Shown here: positions 16,985 to 25,687 of the stretch, one piece after another
Layout: each line of letters starts with the position of its first letter
Position numbering within the stretch: the stretch's first letter is position 1
Origin: Streptomyces apocyni
Lineage (GTDB): Bacteria > Actinomycetota > Actinomycetes > Streptomycetales > Streptomycetaceae
Direction of reading: 5' to 3'
Assembly (NCBI RefSeq): GCF_009739465.1
Contig: NZ_WHOM01000051.1
Location: forward strand, 62,001 to 126,000
DNA: 64,000 nucleotides
Made by a program: the position numbers and the translations under genes
The notes under the pieces: model-generated
Database searches by the model: none
What the model was told of the DNA's origin: nothing
Seen by the model: the letters and a program-made list of their open reading frames with translations, nothing else

Positions 16985-18409
16985 TCAGGCCGCTGGACCC
17001 TCCCGGGTCAGTGGGGGCTCCACCGGCGTCTGTCCGGGTGGGCTGAAGAGGACGGTTCGGGCCACCGCCGGAGCGAACAAGGCCGTCAGGGGCTTGGTGA
17101 GCGTCAGTACGGAGCGGAAGACGCGGCCCAGTTCGGGGTCACCGGGGTAGCGCTCCTGGACGCGGCGCAGGTACCAGCCCGCGGCCCGGTCGGCGGCTCG
17201 GACGGCGGCCGCGTTGCCGCTCGCGCCCGGCATCTTCTTGTCCGCCCCGGCTGAGATGTCCCACGCCTGCCGGGACGCGGCGAGCAGGGCCCGCTGCACC
17301 CGGCGCGTGGTGGGCGTACGGCGCTTGTCGTCCAGCACGTCGCGCAGGGCGACCGCGCTCAACGCGGCGACGGCCATCCCCTGACCGTAGATCGGGTTGA
17401 ACGTGCACACGGCGTCGCCAGTCGCCAGGAATCCGGCAGGGCGCGGGCCATGCAGGTCGTAGCGGCGCCGCACGTTGGCGGTCTGCCGGAAGCCGGATGC
17501 CGGGCCAAGCGGTTCGGCCTCGCTGAGCCAACGGTGCACCAGCGGGTGTGGGAGGCGCTTGGCGTAGGCGGCGAACTCCTCGTCGCTGGTGGGTGGTTCG
17601 TCTCCGCGTAGCCCCGAGAGCGTGACCATGTACGTGCCGTCCTCCAGGGGCAGCACCCCGCCCCCGTAGACCTGGGAGGGGTTGGGCAGGACGTAGTAGG
17701 CGAGCGTTTCGGCACCCAGGGCCTTGTTCCTGTCGCGGTACACGCGCGTGGCGTAGGCGAGGCCGGTGTCGATGGTCTCCTCGTGCGGGGGCCGCGCGCC
17801 GATCGCGGTGAGCCACTGCGGCGCCTTCGTGCCCCGGCCGGAGGCGTCGACCACCAAGTCGGCCTCCAAGGGCTGGCGTTGTGCGTGGGCGCCGTCAGCG
17901 CGATCGCGCAGCAGTACGCCCCGTACCCGGGAGGCTTCGCCCAGCAGCCCGACGACGTCGGTTCCCTCGGTCACGGTGATCGCGGGGTTGGCGACTACGC
18001 GTTGACGCACCAGGTGCTCGATCTGTGCGCGGGAACCGGTGTAGATGTGGGTGGACGCGGGCGTGCGTCGGAACCACCGCCCGCTCTGCCATTGCGCTAT
18101 GTCCGCTGGCATGCCCACCGGGGGCGAACCCGCCGCCCGCAGCTCGGCGATGAAGCCCGGCAGCAGCGACTCCAGCGCCCGCTGGCCGCCCTCCAGCAGG
18201 ACATGGGGGTGCCGACTCTGTGGGGTACCCGGGCGCGGCAACGGCCCGTCCGGGTACCGGTCGCGCTCGACGACGGTCACGCGCTCGGCGTGCCCGGCCA
18301 GGACGTGTGCCGCGAGGAGGCCCGCCAGGCTGCCCCCGATCACGACCACATGCCGTCCGCCCGGGCCGTGCCCCGAGCGCCGATCGCCGTTTTCCCGTAC
18401 CGAGTTCAC
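16985..18409 (-). CDS. FAD-dependent monooxygenase/oxidoreductase
   Basis: 474 aa from the GTG at 18409, chosen because AGAGGGG lies eight bases before it; an upstream in-frame ATG at 18445 would add 12 unlikely residues. The dinucleotide-binding motif VVVIGGSLAGLLAAHVL is at the N-terminus, and the second FAD motif GFLATGDAVCTFNPIYGQGMAVAAL is near residue 320, as in the PHBH/squalene-epoxidase-like and geranylgeranyl-reductase-like group. LVVDASGRGTKAPQWL is the DG-type motif. These enzymes hydroxylate or epoxidise hydrophobic substrates. It lies alone between two LacI genes and the substrate cannot be told. Confidence 0.85.
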   Translation of the reverse strand: MNSVRENGDRRSGHGPGGRHVVVIGGSLAGLLAAHVLAGHAERVTVVERDRYPDGPLPRPGTPQSRHPHVLLEGGQRALESLLPGFIAELRAAGSPPVGMPADIAQWQSGRWFRRTPASTHIYTGSRAQIEHLVRQRVVANPAITVTEGTDVVGLLGEASRVRGVLLRDRADGAHAQRQPLEADLVVDASGRGTKAPQWLTAIGARPPHEETIDTGLAYATRVYRDRNKALGAETLAYYVLPNPSQVYGGGVLPLEDGTYMVTLSGLRGDEPPTSDEEFAAYAKRLPHPLVHRWLSEAEPLGPASGFRQTANVRRRYDLHGPRPAGFLATGDAVCTFNPIYGQGMAVAALSAVALRDVLDDKRRTPTTRRVQRALLAASRQAWDISAGADKKMPGASGNAAAVRAADRAAGWYLRRVQERYPGDPELGRVFRSVLTLTKPLTALFAPAVARTVLFSPPGQTPVEPPLTREGPAA

Positions 18410-18490
18410 CGAATGCGCCCCTCTTGGTGAGTAGATCCGCCACACACCAGTATCACGGCCCGGCTGGGTAGTTGATCGCGTTTCAGCCCT

Positions 18491-19537
18491 TTACCGGGGG
18501 TGCCGGGGAGACTGAGGAGACCGCAGGCTGGAGCGGCGTACGACGAGTTCCGGTTGCAGCACGACCCGGCGGTGCTCGTGTGGCGTGTCAGCGCCTTCCG
18601 TCTCGGTCTCCTCCAGGAGGAGTTCGGCGGCCATGGCGCCCATGGTGACCGCTGGCTGCCGTACGGAGGTGAGGGGGACGGCCGCGGCGGCGGCGAACTC
18701 GATGTCGTCGTACCCGACGATCGCGAGGTCATCGGGGACGCTCTTCCCGGCGTCGTATATGGCCTGCAGGACACCGAGGGCGAGCAGGTCGTTGGCGCAG
18801 AAGACGGCGGTCGGGCGGTCGGCGAGGCCCAGCAGGCGGGCTCCCGCGTCGCGCCCGGCCGCGACGTCGAGCCGCTCGGTGGGCAGCTCGCGCAGGGCGT
18901 CGGTGGCGAGCCCGGCGTCGGCGAGGGCGGTGTGTGCGCCGGTGCGGCGGTCGCGTACCTGGGTGAGGCTGGGCGGGCCGCTGACGTAGGCGATCGAGCG
19001 GTGTCCGGATGCGATCAGATGGCCTACGGCGAGGGCGCCACCAGCGACATCGTCGACGGAGACCGAGCACTCGGAGCTGCCGTCGGCCACCCGGTCGACG
19101 AGCACGAACGGGATCTGATGACGGCGGAAGTCCTCGACCGTGCGGCCGGTGGCGTCGGCCGGGGTGAGCAGTACGCCGCGTACCCGCTGCTCGGCGAAGA
19201 GGGACAGGTACTCGGCCTCCTCGGTTGGGCTCTGGGCGCTGTTACACACCATGACGCCGAGCCCGGCGGCGCGGGCCGCGCGTTCCGCGCCGCGGGCGAT
19301 GTCCACGAAGAACGGGTTGCCCATGTCGAGGACCAGCAGGCCCATCATGCGACTGCGGCCAGCGCGCAGCTGCCGGGCGGACTCGCTGCGTACGTAGCCG
19401 ACACGTTCGATCTCGGCCTGGACCCGTGCCAGGGTCTGCGGGGAGACCGATTCCGGACGGTTGATCACGTTCGAAACCGTGCCCACGGACACGCCGGCGG
19501 CGCGCGCGATGTCCTTGATCCCCACTGACCGGGCCAC
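18491..19537 (-). CDS. rhaR: LacI-family regulator, probable rhamnose-catabolism repressor
   Basis: 348 aa. HTH and hinge: IKDIARAAGVSVGTVSNVINRP and YVRSESARQLRAG. Sensor domain: MMGLLVLDMGNPFFVDIARGAE, VRGVLLTPADATG, LAIVGYDDIEFAAAAAVPLTSVRQP. It lies immediately next to rhaM, on the same strand and 96 bases downstream of it... in genome order it precedes rhaM's end, so the two can be transcribed together from the rhaM promoter. Two TGAA-N4-TTCA palindromes in the rhaM/rhaI divergent region are its likely targets. In Streptomyces a LacI-type repressor is known to control rhamnose genes; assignment here rests on location and is inference. The name rhaR is used in that sense only. Confidence 0.82.
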   Translation of the reverse strand: MARSVGIKDIARAAGVSVGTVSNVINRPESVSPQTLARVQAEIERVGYVRSESARQLRAGRSRMMGLLVLDMGNPFFVDIARGAERAARAAGLGVMVCNSAQSPTEEAEYLSLFAEQRVRGVLLTPADATGRTVEDFRRHQIPFVLVDRVADGSSECSVSVDDVAGGALAVGHLIASGHRSIAYVSGPPSLTQVRDRRTGAHTALADAGLATDALRELPTERLDVAAGRDAGARLLGLADRPTAVFCANDLLALGVLQAIYDAGKSVPDDLAIVGYDDIEFAAAAAVPLTSVRQPAVTMGAMAAELLLEETETEGADTPHEHRRVVLQPELVVRRSSLRSPQSPRHPR

Positions 19538-19633
19538 GGACTGAGACCTCCTGGTGTGTAGTGCGACGGCGGGTTTCAGACTACCCAGGGTGAGGCGTCC
19601 AGCCCGCCCGTCCGGGCGCGGCCCGCGCTGGGG

Positions 19634-19954
19634 TCAGGCGAGGTGGAAGACCTCGGTGAGGGGTCTCATGGCTGCGTCGGGCCGCTGCCCGTCGAGTGCT
19701 TCGAAGAAGTCGGCCATCTCGGCCTGCCAGCGGGCGTTGACCTCGGTGGCCTCCATATCGGCGACGGCTGCCGCGAAATCCTCGGTCTCCAGGTAGCCGA
19801 CGAGCAGTCCGTCCTTGCGGAGAAAGAGCGAGTAGTTGTGCCAGCCGCAGGCCGAGAGGGCATCGACCATCTCCGGCCAGACGGTGGTGTGTCGCTGACG
19901 GTACTCGATGAGCCGGTCCTGGCGGACCTTGAGCAGGAAGCAGACGCGCTGCAT
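19634..19954 (-). CDS. rhaM: L-rhamnose mutarotase
   Basis: 106 aa from the ATG at 19954, the normal family length. The sequence MQRVCFLLKVRQDRLIEYRQRH, then VWPEMVDALSACGWHNYSLFL, LVGYLETEDF and MADFFEALDG is the RhaM/RhaU dimeric ferredoxin-like fold with its conserved His and Tyr residues. It speeds conversion between alpha- and beta-L-rhamnopyranose so that the isomerase receives its preferred anomer. It is divergent from rhaI across a 160-base control region with two operator-like palindromes, placing both sides under the same regulator. Confidence 0.93.
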   Translation of the reverse strand: MQRVCFLLKVRQDRLIEYRQRHTTVWPEMVDALSACGWHNYSLFLRKDGLLVGYLETEDFAAAVADMEATEVNARWQAEMADFFEALDGQRPDAAMRPLTEVFHLA

Positions 19955-19980
19955 GGAGGCCGTCCTGAGGGTTCCGATGC

Positions 19981-19996
19981 CATGAAAGGTTTCATG
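19981..19996. promoter_or_regulatory. Operator-like palindrome near rhaM
   Basis: CATGAAAGGTTTCATG has 7-base arms around GG and lies 27 bases upstream of the rhaM start. Its core TGAAAGGTTTCA matches the pattern TGAA-N4-TTCA shared with the site at 20085-20098. Confidence 0.65.
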
Positions 19997-20050
19997 CAAG
20001 TGCCCGGACATTAAGCAGACCGTCCTCAACACGTCAATACCGCGCCAGGG

Positions 20051-20080
20051 TTGACACTCCCACGGACGGCCCCCTAGTTT
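20051..20080 (+). promoter_or_regulatory. Promoter of the rhaI operon
   Basis: TTGACA (20051-20056), an 18-base spacer and TAGTTT (20075-20080). The operator palindrome begins five bases after the -10, so a bound repressor would cover the transcription start. Confidence 0.6.
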
Positions 20081-20084
20081 CCTG

Positions 20085-20098
20085 ATGAATCGATTCAT
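20085..20098. promoter_or_regulatory. Operator palindrome ATGAATCGATTCAT before rhaI
   Basis: A perfect 14-base palindrome centred on CG, typical of LacI-family sites. It lies between the -10 and the rhaI ribosome binding site (GAGGAG at 20102-20107). Confidence 0.72.
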
Positions 20099-20114
20099 TC
20101 AGAGGAGCCCTCCA

Positions 20115-21275
20115 GTGACCGACCTCGCCGCGGTGAAGGCCGCGCTCAAGAGCCAGGCCGTGGAGACACCGTCATGGGCGTACGGGAACTCGGGGACCCG
20201 TTTCAAGGTGTTCGCGCGGGATGGTGTGCCCCGCACTCCACGGGAGAAACTGGCCGACGCCGCCCAGGTGCACACGGTCACGGGCGTGGCCCCGACCGTC
20301 GCCCTGCACATCCCCTGGGACCAGGTCGACGACTACGCGGCACTCGCGCAGTACGCCGACGAGCGCGGCGTACGGCTGGGAGCGATCAACTCCAACACCT
20401 TCCAGGACGACGCCTACCGACTGGGCAGCGTCTGCCACCCGGACGCGGCGGTGCGCCGCAAGGCCGTGGACCACCTGCTGGCGTGCGTCGACATCATGGA
20501 CGCCACCGGGTCGACGGACTTGAAGCTGTGGTTCGCCGACGGCACCAACTACCCCGGCCAGGACGACATCCGCGCGCGGCAGGACCGGCTGGCCGAGGGG
20601 CTCGCCGAGGTGTACGAGCGGCTCGGTGAGGGCCAGCGGATGCTGCTGGAGTACAAGTTCTTCGAGCCCGCGTTCTACACCACCGATGTACCGGACTGGG
20701 GCACCGCCTACGCCCACTGCCTCAAGCTGGGTGACCAGGCCCAGGTCGTCGTGGACACCGGCCACCACGCGCCCGGCACCAACATCGAGTTCATCGTGGC
20801 GACACTGCTGCGGGAGCGGAAGCTCGGCGGGTTCGACTTCAACTCGCGGTTCTACGCGGACGACGACCTGATGGTGGGAGCCGCCGACCCGTTCCAGCTG
20901 TTCCGGATCATGTACGAGGTGGTGCGCGGCGGAGGCTTCACCTCCGACGTGGCGTTCATGCTCGACCAGTGCCACAACATCGAGGCCAAGATCCCGGCGG
21001 TCATCCGGTCCGTGATGAACGTCCAGGAGGCTACGGCGAAGGCGCTGCTGGTCGACGGGGAGGCGCTGGCCGTGGCCCAGCGGGCCGGTGACGTACTCGG
21101 CGCCAACGCCGTACTCATGGACGCCTACAACACGGACGTGCGGCCCCTGCTCGGCGACGTGCGCGAGGAGATGGGCCTGGACCCCGACCCGATCGCCGCG
21201 TACCGCCGCTCCGGCTGGCAGCAGCGCATCGTCGCCGAGCGGGTGGGCGGCGCCCAGGCGGGCTGGGGCGCCTGA
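20115..21275 (+). CDS. rhaI: L-rhamnose isomerase
   Basis: 386 aa from GTG 20115, chosen over the upstream ATG 20085 because that lies inside the operator and because GAGGAG sits eight bases before the GTG. It matches the Gram-positive/Pseudomonas-type RhaI (xylose-isomerase-like TIM barrel) rather than E. coli RhaA. Metal-site segments include [30 protein letters not shown] and [15 protein letters not shown]. It converts L-rhamnose to L-rhamnulose. First gene of an operon continuing through the aldolase fusion, kinase and lut genes. Confidence 0.95.
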   Translation: MTDLAAVKAALKSQAVETPSWAYGNSGTRFKVFARDGVPRTPREKLADAAQVHTVTGVAPTVALHIPWDQVDDYAALAQYADERGVRLGAINSNTFQDDAYRLGSVCHPDAAVRRKAVDHLLACVDIMDATGSTDLKLWFADGTNYPGQDDIRARQDRLAEGLAEVYERLGEGQRMLLEYKFFEPAFYTTDVPDWGTAYAHCLKLGDQAQVVVDTGHHAPGTNIEFIVATLLRERKLGGFDFNSRFYADDDLMVGAADPFQLFRIMYEVVRGGGFTSDVAFMLDQCHNIEAKIPAVIRSVMNVQEATAKALLVDGEALAVAQRAGDVLGANAVLMDAYNTDVRPLLGDVREEMGLDPDPIAAYRRSGWQQRIVAERVGGAQAGWGA

Positions 21276-21282
21276 CGCCCCG

Positions 21283-21328
21283 GCGCACACCGTAGGCGCA
21301 CACCCGTAGGCGCACACCCGTAGGCGTA
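21283..21328. repeat. 14-base tandem repeat between rhaI and the aldolase gene
   Basis: Three copies of a GCGCACACCCGTAG-like unit in a row, the first missing one C, in the 89-base gap between the two genes. It probably arose by slippage. It does not form a strong hairpin. Confidence 0.6.
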
Positions 21329-21364
21329 CGTACCGTTCCGACGACGCGAGGAAGAAGCCCGACC

Positions 21365-23404
21365 ATGGCACCGCATCCCGAAGCCGCCGCCCTGCTGGCG
21401 CGCTCCCATCGACTCGGCTCCGATCCCCGCAACACCAACTACGCCGGTGGCAACACCTCCGCCAAGGGCACCGGCACCGACCCGGTCACCGGAGGTGACG
21501 TGGAGCTGATGTGGGTGAAGGGGTCGGGCGGCGATCTGGGCACGCTGACCGAGGCGGGTCTGGCCGCGCTGCGTCTTGACCGGCTGCGGGCGCTCGTCGA
21601 CGTGTACCCGGGGGTGGAGCGCGAGGACGAGATGGTCGCGGCGTTCGACTACTGCCTGCACGGCAGGGGCGGGGCCGCTCCGTCCATCGACACCGCCCTG
21701 CACGGACTGGTCGAGGCAGCGCACGTCGATCATCTGCATCCCGATTCCGGCATCGCGCTCGCCTGTGCCGCGGACGGCGAGAAGCTGACCGCCGCGTGCT
21801 TCGGTGACACCGTGGTGTGGGTGCCGTGGCGGCGGCCCGGGTTCCAGCTCGGGCTGGACATCGCGGCCGTACGGAAGGCCAACCCGCGGGCCGTCGGGTG
21901 CGTACTCGGCGGGCACGGCATCACGGCGTGGGGCGACACGGCCGAGGAGTGTGAACGCAACTCGCTGTACGTCATCCACACCGCTGAGCGGTTCCTGGCC
22001 AAGCAGGGCAGGCCCGACCCCTTCGGTCCGGTGATCGAGGGGTATGAGGCGCTGCCCGAGGCCGAGCGCCATGAGCGGGCCGCCGCCCTCGCGCCGTACG
22101 TGCGCGGCATCGCCTCCCAGGACCGGCCGCAGGTCGGGCACTTCACCGACTCCGAGGCCGTACTCGACTTCGTGGCGCGGGCGGAGCACCCGCGGGTCGC
22201 CGCGCTGGGGACCTCCTGCCCTGACCACTTTCTGCGGACCAAGGTCCGGCCCCTGGTGCTCGACCTGCCGCCAGCCGCTCCGCTGGAGGAGGCCATCGCG
22301 CGGCTGAAGGAGCTGCACACCGCGTACCGCGAGGAGTACGCCGCCTACTACCAGCGGCACGCCGGGCCCGACTCCCCCGCGATGCGCGGCGCCGATCCGG
22401 CGGTCGTGCTGATCCCGGGCGTCGGCATGTTCTCCTTCGGCAAGGACAAGCAGACCGCGCGGGTGGCCGGGGAGTTCTACGTCAACGCGATCAACGTGAT
22501 GCGGGGCGCCGAGGCGGTGTCGACGTACGCGCCGATCGAGGAGTCGGAGAAGTTCCGGATCGAGTACTGGGCGCTGGAGGAGGCCAAGCTGCGGCGGATG
22601 CCGAAGCCCCGGCCGCTGGCCACGCGCGTGGCACTGGTGACGGGCGCGGGCAGCGGGATCGGCAAGGCGATCGCACACCGGCTGGTCGCTGAGGGCGCCT
22701 GTGTCGTCGTCGCCGATCTCCACGCGGAGAACGCGGCGGCCGTCGCGGCGGAACTCGGCGGGCCCGACCAGGCCGTCGCCGTGACCGTCGACGTGACGTC
22801 CGAGGACCAGATCGGCGCGGCCTTCAAGGCGGCCGTGCTCGCCTTCGGCGGGGTCGACCTCGTCGTCAACAACGCGGGTCTCTCCCTCTCCAAGTCGCTG
22901 CTTGAGACCTCCGCCAGGGACTGGGATCTGCAACACGCCGTCATGGCCCGCGGTTCGTTCCTGGTCTCGCGTGCGGCGGCGCGGGTGATGACCGCGCAGG
23001 GGCTGGGCGGCGACGTCGTCTACATCGCGTCCAAGAACGCTGTCTTCGCCGGGCCGAACAACATCGCCTACTCCGCGACCAAAGCCGACCAGGCCCACCA
23101 GGTGCGCTTGCTCGCCGCCGAGCTGGGCGAACACGGCATCCGCGTCAACGGCGTGAACCCGGACGGGGTCGTGCGCGGCTCGGGGATCTTCGCGGGAGGC
23201 TGGGGTGCGCGGCGGGCCGAGGTGTACGGGGTGGAGGAGGACGAGCTGGGCGAGTTCTACGCCCAGCGGACCCTCCTCAAGCGGGAGGTCCTGCCCGAAC
23301 ACGTCGCGAACGCCGTGTTCGCCCTCACGGGTGGCGAACTGACCCACACCACGGGGCTGCATATCCCGGTCGACGCCGGTGTCGCGGCCGCCTTCCTTCG
23401 GTGA
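21365..23404 (+). CDS. rhaEW: Bifunctional rhamnulose-1-phosphate aldolase / lactaldehyde dehydrogenase
   Basis: 679 aa in two domains. Residues about 1-400 are a class II aldolase domain with the metal-binding VDHLHPDSG (paired His) and GCVLGGHGITAWG. Residues about 420-679 are a short-chain dehydrogenase with VTGAGSGIGKAIAH, VNNAGLSLS and the catalytic YSATK. The aldolase splits L-rhamnulose-1-phosphate into DHAP and L-lactaldehyde, and the SDR half then oxidises lactaldehyde to L-lactate with NAD, as shown for the fused enzyme (RhaEW) of Bacillus and relatives. The lutABC genes in the same operon fit the lactate product. The stop overlaps the rhaB GTG. Confidence 0.94.
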   Translation: MAPHPEAAALLARSHRLGSDPRNTNYAGGNTSAKGTGTDPVTGGDVELMWVKGSGGDLGTLTEAGLAALRLDRLRALVDVYPGVEREDEMVAAFDYCLHGRGGAAPSIDTALHGLVEAAHVDHLHPDSGIALACAADGEKLTAACFGDTVVWVPWRRPGFQLGLDIAAVRKANPRAVGCVLGGHGITAWGDTAEECERNSLYVIHTAERFLAKQGRPDPFGPVIEGYEALPEAERHERAAALAPYVRGIASQDRPQVGHFTDSEAVLDFVARAEHPRVAALGTSCPDHFLRTKVRPLVLDLPPAAPLEEAIARLKELHTAYREEYAAYYQRHAGPDSPAMRGADPAVVLIPGVGMFSFGKDKQTARVAGEFYVNAINVMRGAEAVSTYAPIEESEKFRIEYWALEEAKLRRMPKPRPLATRVALVTGAGSGIGKAIAHRLVAEGACVVVADLHAENAAAVAAELGGPDQAVAVTVDVTSEDQIGAAFKAAVLAFGGVDLVVNNAGLSLSKSLLETSARDWDLQHAVMARGSFLVSRAAARVMTAQGLGGDVVYIASKNAVFAGPNNIAYSATKADQAHQVRLLAAELGEHGIRVNGVNPDGVVRGSGIFAGGWGARRAEVYGVEEDELGEFYAQRTLLKREVLPEHVANAVFALTGGELTHTTGLHIPVDAGVAAAFLR

Positions 23405-24879
23405 GCGCGCGCGTGAAGCCGAGCGCCCGGGCGCACGCGCGCGTGAAGTCGTACGCCGCCGTCGATCTCGGAGCCTCCAGCGGACGGGTGATGACCGGCC
23501 GGGTCGGGCCCGGCACCCTGGAACTGGCCGAGGCCCACCGCTTCCCCAACCGGCCCGTCCGCGTGCCGGAGGGGCTGCGCTGGGACATCCTCGCGCTGTA
23601 CACCGGGGTACTCGACGGACTGCGGGCGGCGGGCCAGGTCGACTCCGTCGGCGTCGACAGCTGGGCTGTCGACTACGGTCTCCTCGACGCTGACGGGGCG
23701 CTGCTCGGCAACCCGGTGCACTACCGCGACCCCCGTACCGAGGGCGTCGCGGAGAAGGTCTGGGCGAACGTACCGGCCGCCGAACTGTACGCGGCGACCG
23801 GCCTCCAGTACGCGCCCTTCAACACCCTGTACCAGTTGACAGCGGCACGTTCGTCCCAGCAACTCCACTATGCCAAGCGGCTGTTGCTCATCCCCGACCT
23901 GCTGTCGTACTGGCTTACCGGCGAGCAAGGAACCGAGCTCACCAACGCCTCCACCACCCAGCTCATCGACCCGCGCACGCGCGGCTGGTCCCATGACGTC
24001 GCCGCGCGCCTCGGTATCGACCTGGAACTGTTCGCTCCGTTGCGGCAGCCCGGTGGTCCGGCGGGGCTGCTGCGGGCGGAGGTGCTGGAGCGGACGGGGC
24101 TCACCGGTCCCGTACCGGTGACCGCGGTCGGGTCGCACGACACCGCGTCGGCCGTGGCCGCCGTACCGGCCGTGGGCGAGCGGTTCGCGTACATCTCCAC
24201 CGGCACCTGGTCCCTGGCGGGCCTGGAGCTGGACGCGCCCCTCCTCACCGAGGAGAGCCGCGCCGCCAACTTCACCAACGAGCTGGGCCTGGACGGCACC
24301 GTCCGCTACCTGCGGAACATCATGGGTCTGTGGCTGCTCCAGGAGTGCCTCCGGGCCTGGGAAAACCCCGATCTGAGTGTGCTGCTGCGGGAGGCGAGCG
24401 CGGTGGTGGCGCTGCGGTCGGTCGTGGACGCGGGTGACGCGGCGTTCCTCGCGCCCGGCCGGATGCCGGAGCGGATCGCGGAGGCCTGTCGCGCCACCGG
24501 CCAGCCGGTGCCGGAGACGCGTGCTGAAGTCACCCGCTGCGTCCTCGACTCACTCGCGCTGGCCCACCGCCGGGCGATCCAGGAGGCGCGGCGGCTCGCC
24601 GATCACCCCGTCGACGTGGTGCACCTCGTCGGCGGGGGCACCCGCAATACCCTGCTGTGCCAGCTCACCGCCGACGCCTGCGGGCTCCCGGTGGTGGCGG
24701 GTCCTGCCGAGGCCGCCGCGCTCGGCAATATCCTCGTGCAGGCCCGGGCCCACGGCCTGGTCGGCGACCGGGCGTCGATGCGTCAACTGCTCGCTCTTAC
24801 TCAGCCTTTGGAGCGGTACGTACCGCGCGGCGGCGCCGCGCTGTGGCGCGCGGCCGAGGAGCGGCTCGCCCTCGCGTGA
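23401..24879 (+). CDS. rhaB: L-rhamnulokinase
   Basis: Up to 492 aa. GTG 23401 overlaps the upstream stop, while GTG 23443 would begin directly at the conserved core (VKSYAAVDLGASSGRV). The FGGY-kinase fold is plain: phosphate-binding DLGASSGRVM, substrate segment VDSWAVDYGLLD, SHDTASAVAAVP, YISTGTWSLAGLE and the adenosine motif VHLVGGGTRNTLLCQLTADA. It phosphorylates L-rhamnulose at C1 with ATP. The extra 14 residues implied by the first GTG are repetitive (SARVKPSARAHAR) and may not be translated. Confidence 0.94.
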   Translation: MSARVKPSARAHARVKSYAAVDLGASSGRVMTGRVGPGTLELAEAHRFPNRPVRVPEGLRWDILALYTGVLDGLRAAGQVDSVGVDSWAVDYGLLDADGALLGNPVHYRDPRTEGVAEKVWANVPAAELYAATGLQYAPFNTLYQLTAARSSQQLHYAKRLLLIPDLLSYWLTGEQGTELTNASTTQLIDPRTRGWSHDVAARLGIDLELFAPLRQPGGPAGLLRAEVLERTGLTGPVPVTAVGSHDTASAVAAVPAVGERFAYISTGTWSLAGLELDAPLLTEESRAANFTNELGLDGTVRYLRNIMGLWLLQECLRAWENPDLSVLLREASAVVALRSVVDAGDAAFLAPGRMPERIAEACRATGQPVPETRAEVTRCVLDSLALAHRRAIQEARRLADHPVDVVHLVGGGTRNTLLCQLTADACGLPVVAGPAEAAALGNILVQARAHGLVGDRASMRQLLALTQPLERYVPRGGAALWRAAEERLALA

Positions 24880-24931
24880 CCGGCAGATCGGCCATGCTTG
24901 CCTTCCACCTGATCAATCCGAAGGAGCCGCG

Positions 24932-25687
24932 ATGCGTGTCGCCCTGTTCCTGACCTGTGTCAACGACACGCTCTATCCGGACACCGGCCGCGCCGTGGTG
25001 AGACTCCTTGCCCGGTTGGGCGTCGAGGTCGACTTTCCGATGGCGCAGACCTGCTGTGGCCAGGCCCACTACAACACCGGCTACCGGCACGAGGCCGAGC
25101 CGCTCGCACGCCGCTTCGCGGATGTCTTCCGGGAGTACGAGGCGATCGTGACGCCGTCCGCGTCGTGTGCGGCGATGGTGCGGGAGCTGTATCCGCGGAT
25201 GGGTGAGCGGGCCCGGGCCGAGGGGCGCGGGGGCGGTCTCTCCGCCGCCCTGGCGCCCGTGATCCCCAAGACGTACGAGCTCACCGAGTTTCTGGTCGAT
25301 GTGCTGGGGGTGACGGACGTCGGCGCCTCCTACCCGCACACGGTGACGTACCACCCGACCTGTCACGGGCTGCGCGTACTGGGGCTCGGCGACCGGCCGC
25401 GGCGGTTGCTCCAGGCCGTGCGCGGGCTTGAGCTGGTGGAGCTGCCGGGTGCGGAGGAGTGCTGTGGTTTCGGCGGCACCTTCGCGCTGAAGAACGCCGA
25501 TGTCTCAGCGGCGATGGGCGCGGATAAGGTGCACCACGCCGAGTCCACGGGAGCCGAGGTGCTGTGCGCGGCCGACAACTCGTGCCTGATGCACATCGGC
25601 GGCACCATGACCCGGCTGGCGACAGCCGTCCGGCCCGTCCATATCGCCGAGATCCTGGCCAGCACAGAAGAGGACCCCACCGTATGA
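24932..25687 (+). CDS. lutA: L-lactate utilisation Fe-S protein LutA
   Basis: 251 aa from ATG 24932 behind AAGGAG. Two CCG (DUF224) cysteine-rich motifs are visible: FPMAQTCCGQAHYNTGY near residue 40 and ELPGAEECCGFGGTFALKN near residue 170, with HPTCHGLR between. This is one of three subunits of the LutABC L-lactate-oxidising complex (YvfV/YkgE family), which passes electrons through Fe-S centres. Its place after rhaB indicates that L-lactate from the RhaEW reaction is taken to pyruvate. It overlaps lutB by four bases. Confidence 0.93.
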   Translation: MRVALFLTCVNDTLYPDTGRAVVRLLARLGVEVDFPMAQTCCGQAHYNTGYRHEAEPLARRFADVFREYEAIVTPSASCAAMVRELYPRMGERARAEGRGGGLSAALAPVIPKTYELTEFLVDVLGVTDVGASYPHTVTYHPTCHGLRVLGLGDRPRRLLQAVRGLELVELPGAEECCGFGGTFALKNADVSAAMGADKVHHAESTGAEVLCAADNSCLMHIGGTMTRLATAVRPVHIAEILASTEEDPTV

